This document shows, piece after piece, positions 24,193 to 33,150 of a stretch of 64,000 nucleotides of DNA. Origin of the DNA: Candidatus Thiocaldithrix dubininis (lineage in GTDB: Bacteria; Pseudomonadota; Gammaproteobacteria; Thiotrichales; Thiotrichaceae); the NCBI GenBank assembly GCA_029972135.1, contig CP124755.1:3037001-3101000 (forward strand), read 5' to 3'. The notes under the pieces were generated by a model. It did no database searches. It saw only the letters and a program-made list of their open reading frames with translations, and was not told where the DNA came from. Made by a program: the position numbers and the translations under genes. Every line of letters begins with the position of its first letter. Position 1 is the first letter of the stretch.

Positions 24193-26619
24193 ATGCAGAA
24201 TGCGCGCTGGATTTTTTCGCTTATTTGTCTCACCTTACCGTTCAGCAGTAACGTACAGGCAGCAACCCCTAATGCTTATTTAGCAGCAAATACGACAGAT
24301 CGTATTATTGTCAAACTTAAACCCAGCAGCAGTCCGCAAACAGCTAAAGCCAGTGTAGAAGCGGTTGTGCAAAACGCAGGCATTAGGGCCAGTTATAAAA
24401 AGCCTAGCAGCAATAAAGCGCATATTGTGCAATTAGCTCAACCGCTATCCTTACCTGAGGCGCAAGCCTACGCTGCACAATTAAGCCATGATTCCAGTGT
24501 AGCTTATGCTGAGCCGGATCAATTGATGTTTCCCAGCGATGCGTTAACGCCGAGCGACAGTTCTTACGCTAATCAATGGCATCTCAATACGGCGAACAGC
24601 AATAACCCCAGTGCAAGCAATCTTCCCGCAGCATGGGCAGAAACCACTGGCAGCAACAAAATCGTGGTTGCTGTCGTCGATACAGGCGTACTTAACCATG
24701 TGGATTTAGCGCCCCGCCTCATCGGTGGCAATGCTGCCAGCTCCGGTTATGACTTCGTAAGCTTTGCCAATCGCGGCAATGACGGCAACGGACGCGATAA
24801 CAACCCTTCTGATACAGGTGATTGGGTATCAACCTATGATGTCTCTACTGCTGATTTTTCAAATTGCAATCTTCGTGACAGCACCTGGCACGGCACTCAT
24901 GTCGCTGGCATTATTGGTGCTGCTAGTAACAATGGACGTGGTGTAAGCGGGGTCGATTGGCGAGCCAAACTACTAACGGCGCGTGTATTAGGCAAATGTG
25001 GCGGCTATTTATCCGATATTGCGGACGCGATTCGTTGGTCAGCCGGTGAAAGTATTGATGGCGTTGCCAATCCTAATCCTGCGAAAGTCATTAACTTAAG
25101 CCTAGGTGGCACAGGTGCTTGCGGTCAAACTTACCAAGATGCCATTAATAGTGCAGTAACGCGGGGGGCAACTGTAGTGGTGGCGGCGGGTAATGCAGCA
25201 GCGGATGTAAGCAGTCAACGCCCAGCTAATTGCCAAAACGTCATTACGGTAGCGGCATTAAATAAAGTGGGCGGTCGTGCTAGCTTTAGTAATTACGGCA
25301 GCCAAGTGGATATCGCCGCACCCGGTGTTGGCATTTTATCCACTCTCGATAGCGGCAAAACTACCCCTAATAATGACCATAGTTACGCTTACTATGACGG
25401 CACGAGTATGGCCACCCCACAAGTATCTGGCGTCATTGCATTAATGTTGGCGGCTAACCCTAAATTAACCGATGGCAGCTTAACGAATGTACCGGCTTTA
25501 TTAGAAGCTCGTTTAAAAGCGGCCAGCCGCCCTTTCCCGACTACAGTTGATCGTGCTTGTACCACAACCACTTGTGGCGCGGGTATGTTAGACGCTTACC
25601 AAGCCATTCGTGCGGTTAAACTACCGCCAGCCGTTAATGCAGGCACAGCCTTAACTGTACAAACCGGTGCGCAAGCCAGTCTACAAGGCAACGCACGCGA
25701 TGCTTTTGGCGGTGTAGTCACTTATCAATGGACACAAATGGCGGGAACAACCGTTAGCTTAAGCAATAACCGCAGCTTGAACCCTAGCTTCACCGCACCC
25801 AACCATGCGGGCACATTAAAGTTTCGCTTAACCGCAAGTAACGAAGTTGGCTTAAGCGCCAGTAGTGACCTTACAGTAACCATTGCCAACTCAACCGCAA
25901 AATCGGCTTGCGATGCCACAGCCTTAACATTGAATCAAACCAACAATGGGCAATGGCAAAGCACTTGTTTAGCTACTAATCGCACAACCCGCCATTATGC
26001 CAGCTATTACAACTTCACATTAACGCAAGCCAGCACGGTTACCATTGACCTGAGTTCTAGCGCTCAAGACAGCTACTTATATTTATTAAGTGGGGCAAGT
26101 AAAACCGGCAAAGTGTTAAGCGCAAATGACGACGCGAATGGCAGTTTAAATTCACAAATTAGTCAAGTGTTAGCCGCAGGGACTTATACGTTAGAAGCTA
26201 CTACTTACGCTGCGCAAAAAACAGGGAATTTTTCAGTGAAGGTAACTGCTAGCGCTTTAAATAATGTCTGTAAGCCTAACTCTATTAAACTGGGGCAAAG
26301 TTTAAACGCAACTTGGTTGGCTAATACCTGCGCTTCTAGCCATCGCGGTAATGCTTTTAATGCCCAATATTATAGTTTCAGCCTCAATAGCCCTACCAAA
26401 GTGGTGATTGACTTAAGTTCAGCCCAAGATACCTACCTTTATTTATTAAGTGGTGCTAATGCCACTGGCAGCCTACTGGCACAAAATGATGACAGCAAAG
26501 GCACAACCAATTCACAAATTGTGCAAACCTTAAATGCGGGTACTTATGTGATTGAAGCGACCACTTTCCGCCCGAATATGACAGGTACAGTTAAAGTAAG
26601 TCTGACCGCCATTAATTAA
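24193..26619 (+). CDS. Secreted subtilisin-like serine protease with PKD-type and two C-terminal PPC-type domains
   Basis: Extracellular S8 peptidase of 808 residues from ATG 24193 (MQNARWIFSLICLTLPFSS, cleavage near VQA-ATP). An inhibitor-like propeptide (DRIIVKLKPSS...VAYAEPDQLM) precedes the catalytic domain with D163 (VVDTGV), H233 (WHGTHVAGI) and S405 (DGTSMATPQ). Then come an Ig/PKD-like domain (about 480-575) and two homologous C-terminal domains with SYLYLLSGA/TYLYLLSGA and NDD...NSQI, of the prepeptidase C-terminal type. All catalytic residues are present. TTG at 24148 is an alternative start. Role: extracellular protein degradation or matrix processing. Confidence 0.93.
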   Translation: MQNARWIFSLICLTLPFSSNVQAATPNAYLAANTTDRIIVKLKPSSSPQTAKASVEAVVQNAGIRASYKKPSSNKAHIVQLAQPLSLPEAQAYAAQLSHDSSVAYAEPDQLMFPSDALTPSDSSYANQWHLNTANSNNPSASNLPAAWAETTGSNKIVVAVVDTGVLNHVDLAPRLIGGNAASSGYDFVSFANRGNDGNGRDNNPSDTGDWVSTYDVSTADFSNCNLRDSTWHGTHVAGIIGAASNNGRGVSGVDWRAKLLTARVLGKCGGYLSDIADAIRWSAGESIDGVANPNPAKVINLSLGGTGACGQTYQDAINSAVTRGATVVVAAGNAAADVSSQRPANCQNVITVAALNKVGGRASFSNYGSQVDIAAPGVGILSTLDSGKTTPNNDHSYAYYDGTSMATPQVSGVIALMLAANPKLTDGSLTNVPALLEARLKAASRPFPTTVDRACTTTTCGAGMLDAYQAIRAVKLPPAVNAGTALTVQTGAQASLQGNARDAFGGVVTYQWTQMAGTTVSLSNNRSLNPSFTAPNHAGTLKFRLTASNEVGLSASSDLTVTIANSTAKSACDATALTLNQTNNGQWQSTCLATNRTTRHYASYYNFTLTQASTVTIDLSSSAQDSYLYLLSGASKTGKVLSANDDANGSLNSQISQVLAAGTYTLEATTYAAQKTGNFSVKVTASALNNVCKPNSIKLGQSLNATWLANTCASSHRGNAFNAQYYSFSLNSPTKVVIDLSSAQDTYLYLLSGANATGSLLAQNDDSKGTTNSQIVQTLNAGTYVIEATTFRPNMTGTVKVSLTAIN

Positions 26620-26644
26620 ATTACTGAATTTTTTACAAAAAAAT

Positions 26645-26675
26645 AGGCAGCCATGAATGAGATGGTTGCCTTTTT
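26645..26675 (+). terminator. Rho-independent terminator after the subtilase
   Basis: AGGCAGCCAT and ATGGTTGCCT form a 10-bp stem with one G-U pair, followed by TTTTT. Confidence 0.85.
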
Positions 26676-26732
26676 GAGGTGAAATGACTCTTTATACAAG
26701 ATAGACCTGCTAAACTTTTAGTCTCATCAAGT

Positions 26733-26777
26733 CCTATCTCATTTAGGAGTATAGACAATAAATGAGCATAAGATAGG
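26733..26777 (-). repeat. Bulged inverted repeat downstream of the response regulator
   Basis: CTCATTTA and TAAATGAG (8 bp) sit inside a wider CCTAT...ATAGG pair. It lies past the stop of the minus-strand regulator gene and could act as its transcript end; there is no clear U run. Confidence 0.4.
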
Positions 26778-26810
26778 TTAAAACGCGGTAATAATGCGAA
26801 AAATTTTCAA

Positions 26811-27491
26811 TTACGCTTCAAACTTATAACCCACTGAATAAACCGAATGAATCAGCTCTTGCTCAGGCGCAATTTCTGCCAACTTTTTACGCAACTTCTT
26901 AATATGACTGTCAATCGTACGATCCGAAACAATACGATTATCAGGATAGACTTTTTCCATTAAATGATTACGTCCAAAAATCCGCCCCGGTTGCTGCTGC
27001 AAAATATCCAGCAATTCAAATTCAACTAACGTTAGAACCGTTTCTTGCTCCTGATAACGCACAATTAAGCGATTACGATCCAATTCTAATCTATTCAGCG
27101 GTGGGGTTTCTGTTTCAGAGGCAGGGTTTAGTTGCGTGCGACGTAATACAGCTTTAATCCGCGCCACTACCTCACGCGGACTAAAGGGCTTACAAATATA
27201 ATCATCTGCCCCCAATTCCAAGCCTAAGAGACGGTCGATTTCTTCAACCCGCGCCGTTAGCATAATAATGGGAACGGCTGAAAATCGACGAATGTCTTTA
27301 CAAATCTCTAAACCGTCTTTACCTGGTAACATGACATCCAGCAAAATTAAATTAGGTTTTTCTTGTTGTACCCAATCCACGACTTGCAAACCATCATTAA
27401 TACAATGCGTGCGAAAATTCGCATTCTGTAAGTATTTTTGTAATAAATCAGCAATCTTTGGCTCGTCTTCTACAATCAGAACTTGTTCCAT
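26811..27491 (-). CDS. OmpR-family response regulator
   Basis: 226-residue DNA-binding regulator. Receiver domain with acidic pocket EDEP, phospho-acceptor Asp in LILLDVMLPGKDG (about residue 52), Thr in MLTAR and Lys in CKPFSPREV; then an OmpR/PhoB winged helix (RLELDRNRLIVRY...LVEFELLDILQ...SDRTIDSHIKKLRKKL...YSVGYKF). It resembles BaeR-like envelope stress regulators. It follows the cognate kinase, which is disrupted by an IS, so phosphorylation input is probably altered. Confidence 0.93.
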   Translation of the reverse strand: MEQVLIVEDEPKIADLLQKYLQNANFRTHCINDGLQVVDWVQQEKPNLILLDVMLPGKDGLEICKDIRRFSAVPIIMLTARVEEIDRLLGLELGADDYICKPFSPREVVARIKAVLRRTQLNPASETETPPLNRLELDRNRLIVRYQEQETVLTLVEFELLDILQQQPGRIFGRNHLMEKVYPDNRIVSDRTIDSHIKKLRKKLAEIAPEQELIHSVYSVGYKFEA

Positions 27492-27510
27492 GCAACTTTC
27501 TTCTAATCTG

Positions 27511-28506
27511 TTATTTGTCTATAGGCAGTTTAATACGAATAGCTAAACCGCCCAAACCGGCAGGCGCGGCACTAATACTGCCTTGATGCGCTTCCACAAT
27601 ATTTTTACAAATGCTCAAGCCAATTCCCGCGCCGCCAGTTGCACGATTACGTGAACCTTCCACACGATATAAACGATCAAATAAACGTGATAAGGCTTCG
27701 GGTGGCACACCGGGCGCGGAATCTTGAAACACAATTTCTATATAGGTGGGACTGATATAAGTTGCAACCTGCAATATACCCGGCTTATCCGTATAGCGAA
27801 GGCTATTTTCTAACAGATTCTTAAACAATTGGTGTAAGCGTTGACTATCCGCTTGCAGCCAAACAGCTTGTGGCTTAATCGCTTGGCTATCTAAATATAA
27901 TTGTTTTTCTTGTAAAACCGTATGATACACCGTCAGGGTTTCTTGTAGCACTTGCGTAAGATTAACCCGACTTTTCTGATAACTTAGCGCCCCATTATCG
28001 GACATTGAAAGGTCATATAAGTCATTCACTAAACGTTCTAAATGCACAGCTTCTTGATGTAAGGAAGCTAAGGTTTGGGCATCCGCTTGGTTAATGCCAT
28101 CTTGAATCGCTTCAATTTCACCACGCAAGATAGCTAACGGCGTGCGCAATTCATGCGCAATATCCGCAATCCATTGTTTACGCGATTGCTCATTTTGTTG
28201 TAAACGCTCGGCTAGTTGGTTGAAATCTTGGGTTAATTGCGTTAATTCATCATGTCCAATCAAGGGCATACGCAAGGCATAATTGCCATTTGCCAATTGC
28301 CGAGTACCTTGCCGTAATACTTGAATCGGGCGACCTAATTGCCGTGCTAGGTAATAAGAAATTGTTCCCGCCACTAATAACATAACCAAACCCACAATCC
28401 ACAAAGTGGTTTGTAAACGGTCGGCAAATTCCAGATCAACTTTTTCAGTTAGGCGTTGGCGGGGATGTAAGCCTAAGTAACCTGAGTTCGACGTAAGGCA
28501 TAGCAT
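27511..28506 (-). pseudogene. Sensor histidine kinase, 3' fragment (TM2-HAMP-kinase core) after IS insertion
   Basis: Carries a membrane segment (TLWIVGLVMLLVAGTISYYLA), HAMP, the phospho-acceptor His in DIAHELRTPLAILRGE, N-box LLENSLRYT and G-boxes DSAPGVPP and GGAGIGLSICKN. The IS982 element at 28480-29474 removed TM1 and the periplasmic sensor. The fragment still has an in-frame ATG at 28506-28504 contributed by the IS; it reads MLCLTSNSG through the terminal repeat and into the kinase. This ATG overlaps the transposase stop (TAATG), so a truncated kinase could be made by coupled translation. Removing the IS plus one target copy restores ...VGYLGLHPRQ... without frameshift. Confidence 0.88.
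28474..28479. repeat. Target-site duplication TAAGTA, left of IS copy 1
   Basis: TAAGTA is repeated at 29475-29480 directly outside the other IS end. It marks insertion into an intact kinase gene. Confidence 0.75.
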
Positions 28507-29474
28507 TAGAGTATGGCTAACGCATTGATATTTAAGTTCAATGAGGGTTTCTTCGCTTGATAGGAATACGCAATAAGCCCGGCGATGACATGAGCGACAT
28601 AATGAGGCAGTGAACGATGGCGAGAATGCTCAATTTGCGATTGATTTTTCAACTGATCGTTAATGGTTTCGATGATAAAACGCTTACGCAAGAGCAATTG
28701 ATCGAAAGTAGAACGCACGACCTGTTTCATATTTTTCCGTAACGAGGTAATCCATTCAATGCCTTGCTGAGCGAGTTGTTGAGCCAATGCCTGAGAGAGA
28801 TAGCCTGCATCCCCAAAGACTTTGCCAACCACGGATTTCATCAGGGTGGGAACGGGTTGGCGATCATCGACATTACCCGCACTTAAGGCAAAGGACACGA
28901 TACCACCTTGATCATTCACCACGAGATGCAGCTTGAAGCCATAGAACCAGCCGGTGGATGACTTCCCTCGTCCTGCGGTATTGGCAAAGGTCTTATGACG
29001 GGGAATCCGAATATTGTCACAGACGCGTAAGGGGGTGGAGTCAATGAAGGCAATTCCGCGACTGGCTTCACAGCGGGATTGCATGAACCGCGTCAGCGGC
29101 ACTAATACATCGGGAACGCGCTCAATAAACCGTTGATAACTGGGCAACTGAGGAAAAGCCGACTTCAAATAGACTTGAACATGTTTGAGGTAATACCACT
29201 TGAAGGTGTGATAGCCTGATTGATGGTAATGTACCCAAATCGTCATCACTTCACTCAGACTTAAACCACACGGACGATTCCGCTTTGGGCGGGTGGTCGG
29301 GGGTTCTAATACACTCGCTTTCCAATGCGGTAAAAAGCCTTGGCAAAAATCATCTATCTCGCAGAACAGTCGTGTTAACATCAGGGTAGCAGCCTTGCGT
29401 GGGTAATTTTAGGATGTGGTTATCCCATGAAGTATTCCACAAAAGGCTGCTACTTGCTTACATCGAACTCAGGT
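28480..29474 (-). mobile_element. IS982-family insertion sequence, copy 1 (995 bp)
   Basis: Ends are ACCTGAGTTCGACGTAAG (left) and its near-complement CTTACATCGAACTCAGGT (right), an 18-bp terminal inverted repeat with one mismatch, flanked by TAAGTA on both sides. One intact transposase. The same 995 bp recur at 53329-54323 in the same orientation and look identical throughout. It sits inside the sensor kinase gene, transposase pointing in the same direction. Confidence 0.93.
28506..29381 (-). CDS. IS982-family transposase, copy 1
   Basis: 291-residue DDE transposase with the IS982 pattern: FCEIDDFCQGF at the N-terminus, LSLSEVMTIWVHYHQSGYHTFKWYYL, the catalytic Asp region GIAFIDSTPLRVCDN, GWFYGFKLHLVVNDQGG, GKVFGDAGYLS and KRFIIETINDQLKNQSQIEHSRHRS with the catalytic Glu. 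No frameshift. Its TAA at 28508-28506 overlaps the ATG that opens the truncated kinase. Identical in protein sequence to the copy at 53355. Confidence 0.95.
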   Translation of the reverse strand: MLTRLFCEIDDFCQGFLPHWKASVLEPPTTRPKRNRPCGLSLSEVMTIWVHYHQSGYHTFKWYYLKHVQVYLKSAFPQLPSYQRFIERVPDVLVPLTRFMQSRCEASRGIAFIDSTPLRVCDNIRIPRHKTFANTAGRGKSSTGWFYGFKLHLVVNDQGGIVSFALSAGNVDDRQPVPTLMKSVVGKVFGDAGYLSQALAQQLAQQGIEWITSLRKNMKQVVRSTFDQLLLRKRFIIETINDQLKNQSQIEHSRHRSLPHYVAHVIAGLIAYSYQAKKPSLNLNINALAIL

Positions 29475-29951
29475 TAAGTAACCTACCGTTTGTTTATCCA
29501 CAACTAAAGGACGTAAATTGCTGGGTAATTCTAAGCGGGGATTGCCACGAATTAATTGCTTTTGCGCATCTAATAGCACCACGCGCCCAATATAACGGTC
29601 AATCCGCATTTGAATATGTGGCGGTGGGCGTTTATCGTCTTCAAATTCTGCTCTGGGTCGCCGCCGCCCTTCGTCACCATCGACTGGAAATAAACTACTG
29701 CGTACCGCACTGTGCAATAAACCCGACCATTGGCGTGGATCATCTACCAAGTCATGCCAATTACCATTACGTTGATAATAATCAGTGAGTTGACTTTCTA
29801 ATTGCGCCAATGAACGATTTTCTTGCTCATTCACATAGGCAAGAAAGCTGGAGGTAAAATTTTGTTGAATAACAAAGGCCATGCCTAAAATTGCAATTAG
29901 GCAGGCGGCAAATAAAGCAATAAATAATTTGGTACGAATGCTAAGTATCAT
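29469..29951 (-). pseudogene. Sensor histidine kinase, 5' fragment (TM1 and sensor domain)
   Basis: 160 residues from ATG 29951: MILSIRTKLFIALFAACLIAILGMAFV is TM1, followed by a periplasmic sensor domain with a charged stretch GDEGRRRPRAEFEDDKRPPPH. It ends QTVGYLT and a TGA that lies within the IS terminal repeat. Together with 27511-28473 it formed a complete BaeS-type kinase of about 480 residues. The fragment alone would be a membrane-anchored sensor without kinase. Confidence 0.88.
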
Positions 29952-30008
29952 GAGGTTATAGACCCTCGCGCCTATCAATAGTTTAGCACTGTAGCCGATT
30001 TAGCAGTT

Positions 30009-31082
30009 CTATACGTAGTCATGTACGCATAAATTGCCTGCATTGCACAATATTTCATAACTAATCGTACCCGCCGACCGTGCTACCCGGTCGACTGCAA
30101 TATGCTTGCCCCATAATTCCACGGTATCACCGGGCTGTGCTTCAATACCCGTCAAATCAATGACCGTCATGTCCATTGACACCCGCCCCAAAGTACGGGT
30201 TTCTTTACCGTTTACCCAAACTGGCGTACCCGTCGGCGCATGACGCGGATAACCATCCGCATAACCACAAGCAATTACTCCTGTACGCATATCTTCTGGA
30301 CAAATCCAACTAGCGCCATAACCAATGCTTTCACCTTTTGGAATGGTATGCACCGCAATCAGGGGCGCGGTTAAGGTCATAACGGCTTGTAAGCCCTCGG
30401 CTTTAGCATTGCCATTCTCAAACGGACTTGCACCGTATAGCATAATGCCGGGGCGTACCCACTGGGTATGCGTTTGCGACCATGCCAAAATACTGGCGGA
30501 ATTCGCCATACTCAAGGGGGTTTCAATGCCTGCGGTATACTGCAAAAATTGATCAATTTGCGCTTGGGTATGTGAATTATCTTTTTCATCCGCACATGCC
30601 ATGTGGGTGACTAACCAAGGCTTAGAGCGCACATTGGAATGTTTGCTTAACTTGTCAAATAAGCTACGCGCTTGTTCTACTGGAAAACCTAAACGGTGCA
30701 TACCCGAATCAAGTTTAATCGCAATATCGACTTTCAGACTATACGGGGCACTATCTAATAATTCTAATTGCGCATAATCGTGAATCACTACGCGTAAACG
30801 ATGTTCCGACGCAGCTTTTAACCCCGCAAAGTTTTGGTAGCCTTGCAACACGGTAATCGGGTGTAAAAAACGTGCTTGGCGTAATTCCAAAGCTTCTTGC
30901 ACACAAGACACAGCAAACCCATTCGCATGATTTAAGGTTTCTGCCGTTTTTAACATATTATGCCCGTAGGCATTGGCTTTAATGACCGCCATAACCAAAC
31001 TGTTAGGCGCAGCTTGACGACAACGTTGTAAATTATGGCGTAATGCCGCTGAATCTATAATAACGCGCGCAGATCGTTTCAT
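30009..31082 (-). CDS. alr: Alanine racemase
   Basis: PLP enzyme that makes D-alanine for peptidoglycan. 357 residues with the PLP Lys in VMAVIKANAYGHN, substrate-side Tyr in GYGASW, and the fold-type III features GLAVSCVQEALELRQ-like, HRLGF, MLYGASPFEN, RVSMDMTVIDL. It follows dnaB on the same strand by 30 bp, the common dnaB-alr order. Confidence 0.96.
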   Translation of the reverse strand: MKRSARVIIDSAALRHNLQRCRQAAPNSLVMAVIKANAYGHNMLKTAETLNHANGFAVSCVQEALELRQARFLHPITVLQGYQNFAGLKAASEHRLRVVIHDYAQLELLDSAPYSLKVDIAIKLDSGMHRLGFPVEQARSLFDKLSKHSNVRSKPWLVTHMACADEKDNSHTQAQIDQFLQYTAGIETPLSMANSASILAWSQTHTQWVRPGIMLYGASPFENGNAKAEGLQAVMTLTAPLIAVHTIPKGESIGYGASWICPEDMRTGVIACGYADGYPRHAPTGTPVWVNGKETRTLGRVSMDMTVIDLTGIEAQPGDTVELWGKHIAVDRVARSAGTISYEILCNAGNLCVHDYV

Positions 31083-31112
31083 TTAAAGCCGTTGCTTCCC
31101 TTAAATTAATCA

Positions 31113-32495
31113 TTAGTAGCCGGGGGTATAAATATTGGGCGCATAATTTTCAAAGCGATTGTAATGCCCCAGAAACGTTAAATATACCTCACCTATCGGA
31201 CCATTACGCTGTTTGCGAATCAAAATTTCTGCCTTATTTTTTTCATCTTCCGGTATCTCTTTGTTATACACGCTCTCCCGGTAAATGGCGATAATCACAT
31301 CCGCATCTTGTTCAATCGCTCCTGATTCGCGCAAGTCCGACATAATCGGGCGCTTATCACTGCGTTGTTCAAGACCACGATTTAACTGAGATAAAGCAAT
31401 CACTGGCACGCTTAATTCTTTAGCTAGTGCCTTTAGGGAGCGAGAAATTTCTGAAATTTCATTGGTACGGTTTTCACTGTTGCCGGTTTGCATTAATTGC
31501 AAATAATCCACCACGATTAAACCCAACTGCCCATGTTCACGCATTAAACGGCGCGCGCGCGCCCTTACTTCGGTGGGTGAAAGTGCCGAACCGTCATCAA
31601 TAAACAGTGGAGTGGTGCTTAAAATCTTGACGGCAATCGCCACCCGTGGCCAATCTTCATCATTCAGCTTACCCGTCCGTAAACGTTGCTGCTCAATGCG
31701 TCCTAGGGAAGAAAACATCCGCATAGTTAATTGCTCAGCGGGCATTTCCATACTGAAAATCGCCACCGGCAATTTTTCACGGGTTGCCACATGCTCCGCA
31801 ATATTCATCGCAAAGGTGGTTTTACCCATTGAAGGCCGCCCCGCCACAATAATTAAATCACCGCGTTGCATACCAGACGTCATTTCGTCTAAATCGCTAT
31901 AACCTGTGGAAATACCCGTAATCGGCGAATTACTACTACTGAGTTTTTCTATATGTTCTAACAGGCTTTTCGCCACGCGCTTAATCGGTTGAAAGACCGC
32001 GTTCTGGCGCGAACCTTGTTCGGCAATTTCAAAAACGCGTCGTTCGGCTTCGTCTAATAACTCTTTGCTTTGCCGCCCTTGAGCAGTAAATGCGGTATCC
32101 GCAATATCCGTACCCACTGCAATCAATTGGCGTAACACGGATTTTTCCCGCACGATTTCCGCATAAGCGCGAATATTCGCCGCACTGGGAGTATCTTTGA
32201 CCATGACGACTAAATAAGCAAAACCACCGGCATTTTCCAACTCCTTACGCTCATTTAACCATTCTTTGACAGTCAGAATATCAATCGGCTTATTGCCATC
32301 GACTAATGCGGCAATTGCCCGAAAAATTAAGCGGTGATCTTGGCGGTAAAAATCGGTTTCGGTTATTTTATCGGCAATACTATCCCAAGCAGAGGTGTCA
32401 TTTGCACGTCCGCTAATTAATAAACCACCTAATACAGATTGTTCGGCTTCAATTGAATGTGGTGGTATTTTTAAACTTTCGTATGTGTCGGCCAT
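31113..32495 (-). CDS. dnaB: Replicative DNA helicase DnaB
   Basis: 460-residue hexameric helicase that unwinds DNA at the replication fork. N-terminal primase-interacting domain (IPPHSIEAEQSVLGGLL), then RecA-like core with Walker A VAGRPSMGKTTFAMN, Walker B LIVVDYLQLM, and SQLNRGLEQRSDKRP...DLRESGAIEQDADVI. No intein is present. A terminator separates it from rplI upstream, so dnaB-alr may have its own promoter in the 158-bp gap. Confidence 0.97.
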   Translation of the reverse strand: MADTYESLKIPPHSIEAEQSVLGGLLISGRANDTSAWDSIADKITETDFYRQDHRLIFRAIAALVDGNKPIDILTVKEWLNERKELENAGGFAYLVVMVKDTPSAANIRAYAEIVREKSVLRQLIAVGTDIADTAFTAQGRQSKELLDEAERRVFEIAEQGSRQNAVFQPIKRVAKSLLEHIEKLSSSNSPITGISTGYSDLDEMTSGMQRGDLIIVAGRPSMGKTTFAMNIAEHVATREKLPVAIFSMEMPAEQLTMRMFSSLGRIEQQRLRTGKLNDEDWPRVAIAVKILSTTPLFIDDGSALSPTEVRARARRLMREHGQLGLIVVDYLQLMQTGNSENRTNEISEISRSLKALAKELSVPVIALSQLNRGLEQRSDKRPIMSDLRESGAIEQDADVIIAIYRESVYNKEIPEDEKNKAEILIRKQRNGPIGEVYLTFLGHYNRFENYAPNIYTPGY

Positions 32496-32584
32496 AGTGG
32501 CAAGTGTAGCGGAGTTTACGTAGAACCGTTGGGGATAGGTCTGTGGGAAAGCTGTGGATAACTTGTGTAAAACTCATTAGCCCA

Positions 32585-32625
32585 GATAAAACAAAGTCCT
32601 ATGATCACAGAATAATCATAGGACT
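32585..32625 (-). terminator. Terminator between rplI and dnaB
   Basis: On the minus strand AGTCCTATGAT and ATCATAGGACT form a perfect 11-bp stem with a 9-nt loop, followed by TTGTTTTATC. Ends the ribosomal protein operon. Confidence 0.8.
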
Positions 32626-32653
32626 GGCATTAAGGCATCATGCTGTCAGCTAA

Positions 32654-33100
32654 TTACTCAGCTTCAACAATCACTTTAATGTTTACATTAACTTCAGTGT
32701 GTAAATGTAAAGTAACTTCAAATTCGCCAACATGACGTAAAGAACCGTCATTTAAGCGGATTTCACGACGTTCAACAGGAATACCGGCTTCTTTAAGTGC
32801 ATCTGCAATTTCATGGCTAGATACAGAACCGAATAATTTACCTTCGTTGCCCGCTTTTGCTTTAATGGTTAAGACCAAACCGTCTAATTGGGCTTTACGT
32901 GCTTCAGCAGCCGCTAACGCAGCCGCAGCGTCTGCCTCTAACTCAGCGCGACGTGCTTCAACCTCAGCCATATTAGCAGCCGTTGCCATTTTGGCTTTAC
33001 CTTGAGGAATCAGGCAGTTACGTGCATAACCGGGGCGTACATTCACCACATTACCTAATGCACCCAGATTCTCAACTTTTTGCAGAAGAATGACTTCCAT
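32654..33100 (-). CDS. rplI: Ribosomal protein bL9
   Basis: 148-residue large-subunit protein. Start at ATG 33100 (MEVILLQKVENLGALGNVVNV) with AGGTGAG upstream; the longer frame to 33133 is leader. The N-terminal rRNA-binding domain has VRPGYARNCLIPQGKA, the long central helix and C-terminal domain follow (GKLFGSVSSHEIADAL, GEFEVTLHLHTEV). Last gene of the rpsF-rpsR-membrane protein-rplI unit. Confidence 0.97.
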   Translation of the reverse strand: MEVILLQKVENLGALGNVVNVRPGYARNCLIPQGKAKMATAANMAEVEARRAELEADAAAALAAAEARKAQLDGLVLTIKAKAGNEGKLFGSVSSHEIADALKEAGIPVERREIRLNDGSLRHVGEFEVTLHLHTEVNVNIKVIVEAE

Positions 33101-33150
33101 CGTTCTCACCTTATTTGTTAGCAAATTGCGCAAACAATCTGCATAAAATT

